Source: Epiperipatus broadwayi
Lineage: Eukaryota > Onychophora > Udeonychophora > Euonychophora > Peripatidae
Assembly: GCA_028023455.1 (NCBI GenBank)
Contig: JAQFVV010000018.1
Span: 6,413,800-6,477,799 of the forward strand
Reading direction: 5' to 3'
Length of the DNA stretch: 64,000 nt
In this document: piece by piece, positions 59,489-64,000 of the stretch
How positions within the stretch are numbered: the first letter of the stretch is position 1
Layout of the letters: each line of letters begins with the position of its first letter
Made by a program: the position numbers and the translations under genes
The notes under the pieces: generated by a model
Seen by the model: only the letters and a program-made list of their open reading frames with translations
Database searches by the model: none
What the model was told of the DNA's origin: nothing

Positions 59489-60299
59489 GTATGATAAATT
59501 TTAGGTATACATAAGATTTAAGTTTTGGTTAACAATGAAATATAATATTTTATAATAAATAAAAATCGTGTAATGGATTGAAATTCTCAGGGTGACGCAT
59601 TTATTTTCATATAAATTTTCTCCGTTTTTATTGATTGTAAAAGTAAACAGGTTATATTATCACTTATTCTACTTAGGTTAAAATTTTCACAGCAGTACTT
59701 ATTTGAACGGTTCTGTGATATGAGATTAGCACAAACCAACTCCCCTCTTGTATATACTAAATGAAGTTATACAATATATATAAAGTGGTTTTCTTAGAGG
59801 AAGTCCGAATTCCTTAATGACCTTTTTAATAAAAAAAATTGTTTCATAGTGTGACTATTTTATTAACTTAATTCATTTTACATATAAAATGAACAAAAAG
59901 GTCACTTAAAGTTGTACTTTTTTTATCCCCTTTAAATTTTTATTTTCATTTTGACTATTCTTATCACCACATAAATTACATCTATAATCATTCTATTGTT
60001 ACCTGCCTTCTCTTGTATCTAAAGATCCTGTCCTTGTACAAAATAATGATAATATTTCTCTAGGGCTATCATTCATCCTTTCATATTATATATATATGTT
60101 TTATTCTTATTCCAAACTATTTTTGCTATTCATTTTCCTCCAAACAACTTATCTATTTCTCTTATTCTCTATACATTTATTCAGATTTTTTATATAAATA
60201 CAAAGATATTAGTTGTCTAATTTTGCATATTATAAAATTTGTTTTTGCAGTGTTTGTTATTCTCTCCACATAAACCAGTCAGACATTATTTTTACTAAT
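59489..60299. other. Start of SLC39A7 intron 1
   Basis: Follows the GTATGA donor. AT-rich. The pyrimidine-rich plus strand from about 59930 suggests the antisense LINE already begins here (CACTATGGCTT-like 3' end not seen). Confidence 0.35.
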
Positions 60300-61990
60300 C
60301 TGTTTTCACAATCTGCTAAATATTTTAAATTTACTTTTTAATTTCTCTCGTTAAAAAAGATCCCATTTTCCTTAATCTTATTTGCAATCACAATTCATTT
60401 ACTTCATTATCATCTAAACATTTCTGAGTGTCTTTGCCAATACAAAACATATCTTTTCCAAAAATTAAAGCAGATATAATCATTTCTTTCCAAATTCTAC
60501 ATGTCTCATATTTATTGTAATGAAAACATGGCAGATTTTTCATCAACTCATTTTTTTTTTTCAACTTCTATTTTCTAGCTAACTATAACTCCATTTAACC
60601 AAATACATGAATACCTATATTCATTCACATTTTCAATACAAATATATATATCATTTTCCATCTTTCAGTTTTTTTATTTCCATTAAATATTAATATCTTA
60701 GATTTTTAATCACTGAATTTTATTTTCATATATTTCTTTAATAATATCACATCTTTTACACTATTTAACAAAAAATAGAATATCTTAAAAAAAAAAAAGA
60801 ACAATGATTTTATGTATTTGACTACAAAATCCCTATTCTTGACCTCCAATTCTCTTAAAAACAAAGTAAATAATAAAGATAATTATGGATATTCCTATTT
60901 CACACAATTTTATATTTAACTTCCATTGATTCTATATTCCCAAATTGTTTTTTATAAAAATTATCCTGTAAAGTCTTAATTATTTTTAATAATCCCAAAT
61001 CTATTATAATTTTGAGTTTTTTAAAAAATACTTATTGCTGTATTCAATTCCCTATGCATTACAATCATGAATTAAGTTTTCTAGTGAATCATATTACCTT
61101 ATCAATTCTTTACCCAAAGATTTTATTATAAATGAAATTCTAATATTTACTTGTTTCCTGCACAGTTAATTTTCTCTGCTAACTTTTTATTATATGTATG
61201 TGATTTCTATCTAGCTGTCTATTTTTCCTTAAAGTAGCTATCCTATATAACCATTATCTCCTCTCATTTATTTCTTTACAGCCTTTTTGTTATGCATGCC
61301 TATATTTTTTTGTTGTTTTATAATTCGTAGAGTATTTTTTCTTCATGTTCTTTTATTAATCCTATTGGTTTTAAATAAATATTCATTTAAAATGTTTACC
61401 ATATCCGTGTACTTTTCATAAATTTAAAATTTTTTATGTTTCATAATTTTTTTCTAAGATATTAAACTCAATTTAGCCTCATTATTTACTTCTCATACAC
61501 CCTATCAACCTTTCTATTAGTTTCAGTACTTTAGCCTAAAAGATATCACTAATTTTGTCATCATAAAATTATTATCACTTCTACATCCTCAAACACTTAT
61601 TCCTATTTTTTTTTTTGTAAATCCTCTTACCAGCATATAATTAACAATATACTTATTTGATTCTGACTCCAGTATATAAACTCCCCTTCATATACTTTAC
61701 TCAAATTCTCCCATTCATATTCTGAGTTTCATTAATATACCTATATTGCATGTAATCAATATTATACAATTATTGTTCTAAAGTCTAATTATCTCCTTAT
61801 ATAAATTTTTCCATATACTCTCATTCCATTCTTTTATATCCACCATATTTCCAGTAGCTAAATATACAATACCATATATTCATTTCTGTTTACTCAATTT
61901 CATTCTAATCCAGACTATAATTCTTTCTTTTCATCATCACATCTATTTATTTCCTTGATTCACATTTCTGGAAGTGCAGTCTTTTATCTC
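60300..61990 (-). pseudogene. LINE family A, antisense copy in SLC39A7 intron 1
   Basis: The minus strand, read from about 61730 downward, shows NLSKVYEGEFIYWSQNQIS. This corresponds to NLSNIYEG...TWFRNNIF of copy 2's endonuclease. Near 60470 it reads GKEMIISALIFGKDMFCIGK, corresponding to WKGVAVTGLKYGNDALCISK. An ILYKKQ..GNIESM block near 60950 corresponds to copy 2's GNIESV. Stops are frequent. This copy is older than copy 2. Boundaries are approximate. Confidence 0.65.
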
Positions 61991-61999
61991 AAATATGCT

Positions 62000-62979
62000 A
62001 TACTATTGCTAAGTTCATCTTTTATAAAATTCATCTTTTATAAAATCTATTCCAACCCTCTTGACTTATTTAAATCTATTTCCCAATACATTTACAAAAT
62101 AAATTTTTATATTAATATCCTTGACTTTCTTTTAAATATTCTTATAATTCTCAAGCATGCACTATAAAAAAATTATTATTTATCTTTGCATCCTTTATTC
62201 TATCTCCATCTACATTTTACTTTATTCACACAACTAAATATAAACATATCTTTCATTTTCATTTATATCCAAAATTGCATCTATTTTTATCTACATATTC
62301 ACTGCTTTTAAGTTTAATGAATAATAAAATTTTTAAGTTAATATTTTATCCCCATTAAAAATGTAAATCGCTTCTTTTAAATAAATCCCTATTTTTAATG
62401 GAACACATTCTACATTTTGAGGCCTTAATGAAGTAGGACAATTTTTCACACCTATATGTTTACAATATTAGAGCTATTATAATTGTGTGATTTGTTACAT
62501 AGTACATAGGTATAGATATATATTTACTTCTGAATATAGAATCAAGAAACCACCATAGTCTTTCTCAGATGCATGATAATTTTTTACTGTGACAGATTGG
62601 TTTCTTAAACATAGTATGAATATATACATATATATAAAAATGCATATTCTATTTTTATATTTATAATCTTGACAGATAGTTAAATTATGGCTTTTTATTC
62701 TGAGAAATTATGAAGTCATCAGCCAAAACAGTAATTGGTGGTTTGAGGCACAGAATGCCAAAGTCACTTGGTTATAGATTTAAGCTATATTCATTGATTT
62801 GCAATCTTTCAAACAGAAGAACATTATATGAATTGGAAAAAAAAAAAAAATATTAAACAGAACATTTTCATAATCTGTGAAGTTAAAAGATGAATATAAT
62901 TAATTTGAAAAATGTTTAATGATAATTGCACAAATATTGGAAACATAATGGAATGGAATTTATTATTAAAATAAAAAAT
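62000..62979. other. SLC39A7 intron 1, unclassified
   Basis: 62000-62350 remains pyrimidine-rich and may be the 5' part of the antisense LINE. The rest is AT-rich intron with nothing supportable. Confidence 0.3.
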
Positions 62980-63780
62980 GGAAGAACAATATTGTAGTAT
63001 AGGTTAATGGTATATCAGCCAGGTTAGTTAAACACCAAATTCAGATAATTTTTGGTTTATGTTTTAACTAGTTCTCATTTTTTTGAAGAAATGGAATATC
63101 TTTTATATTATTTTCTACAGACCAAAACAGCCTTTCAAAATTGTCTTTGGAGATTTTAATACTAGAATTGGAAAATGATTAACAGTTGAAAATATTGTGG
63201 ATAAATTTGGTTGTGGAATCAAAAATAAAATAGAAATAGATTTGCTGAATTTTTGTCAAAAGCAAACATTTTGTTGAGAATGGAAATAGATATTGAAGCA
63301 TCTAAATGAAGATACAGTTATAGCAAGGTTTGATTATATGATTATATTTTGATTAAGAAAAAAAAAGTATTTTAAAACCAAATGTGTACACTGGAAGTAC
63401 TACCAGAAAAATATAAAATATTTATTAAAGCAAAGTTAGAGAAACAAAGCTGTTAGAAAAGATAATATTAAAGTTGATATTCATAAACTTCAGAAAAAAT
63501 CCAGTGAAATGCTTTATTAACCAGGAGTACATGACAAATTTGAGCACTTATGAGCTCTTAAGCTTAAGAGTTTGCCAGTCTATTTCTGTATTAACTCATG
63601 CAGGTTAGGCATTTTAAAATGTTAATAGTCTGAAGATGTGTCAAACTATAACAAGATTAATAATAGGATAAGTAATGCTCTCTTAAGAACTTCAACATAG
63701 GTAATTGGTATGTAAAAGAATAAATTTTCAACTAAAAACAATTATTAATAAAGAAGAAATATGGAAATATTTAAAAATGG
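62980..63780 (+). pseudogene. LINE endonuclease fragment, sense
   Basis: KIVFGDFNTRIGK at about 63140 is an EEP endonuclease catalytic motif (GDFNAR.G). DKFGCGIKNKIEIDLLNFCQ follows, then broken frames. The end is interrupted by a SINE at 63785. Confidence 0.6.
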
Positions 63781-63784
63781 CCTA

Positions 63785-63851
63785 TTTTTTTTCATATGTC
63801 AAAGCATCGGCTGGGAAGTGAACCTGTGACAACCATCCTCTCGGCTACTAA
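63785..63851 (-). mobile_element. tRNA-derived SINE, internally shortened, antisense
   Basis: On the minus strand: GTAGCCGAGAGGAT, then GTCACAGGTTCACTTCC (B box), CAGCCGATGCTTTGACATA and A-run. The segment between the A and B boxes is largely deleted relative to 53101-53203. Confidence 0.65.
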
Positions 63852-64000
63852 CGCTTAACAAAAATGGCTTATTTAGAACTGAATTTCTGGAATTCTGTGA
63901 AATGATACATAAAATGTTAATAATAACACAAGACAATTATTACTGTGACATGATAAGAAAAGCCATAAGAAAAACAAGTCTTAAATGTATAAAACAAGTG

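Overview
The window is AT-rich animal nuclear DNA. It contains spliced genes with long introns, GT..AG exon boundaries and poly(A) signals, in a dense background of old transposons. Three conserved genes are recognisable. KLHL20 (insect diablo) is on the minus strand, with its first coding exon at 2422-2943 and the rest beyond the left edge. ANKRD45 is on the plus strand, with all four coding exons at 17311-45467. SLC39A7 (ZIP7/Catsup) is on the plus strand, with its first coding exon at about 58495-59488 and the remainder beyond the right edge. The KLHL20 protein, the Penelope, mariner, RTE-like and tRNA-SINE repertoire and the base composition suggest an invertebrate bilaterian, perhaps an arthropod with a large genome. 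The species cannot be fixed from this sequence.

Layout. 1-17.3 kb holds KLHL20 exon 1, its presumed 5' intron and the divergent spacer. This stretch has foldback elements, a 350-bp hAT MITE, three Penelope-like fragments and three RTE-like LINE fragments. 17.3-45.6 kb is ANKRD45, with introns of about 11, 8 and 9 kb. Intron 1 holds two copies of one LINE family, a mariner relic, a miniature LTR retrotransposon whose LTRs carry a 14-bp minisatellite, and a candidate solo LTR. Intron 2 holds a second candidate solo LTR, a TIR element and LINE fragments. Intron 3 holds an antisense LINE piece, a long RTE-like relic and a Penelope GIY-YIG relic. 45.6-58.4 kb is intergenic, with palindromic repeats, a second mariner relic, foldbacks and SINEs. 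58.5-64 kb is SLC39A7 exon 1 and part of its first intron, filled by an antisense LINE and another endonuclease fragment.

Two points stand out. First, several dispersed repeats have the layout of type I hammerhead ribozymes. They show a CUGAUGA-type box, a short stem II, a (G/A)AAA box, a very short stem III, and a two-part stem I supported by variation between copies. One lies directly beside a Penelope GIY-YIG fragment. Hammerheads are known from Penelope-like elements, so this looks like a local ribozyme-bearing retroelement family, partly in palindromic and tandem arrangements. Second, KLHL20 and ANKRD45 lie head to head, as I recall them lying in human 1q25. This suggests a very old divergent gene pair.

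KLHL20 encodes a Cullin-3 substrate adaptor, ANKRD45 a small ankyrin-repeat protein and SLC39A7 a secretory-pathway zinc exporter. Nothing here suggests that SLC39A7 works with the other two.
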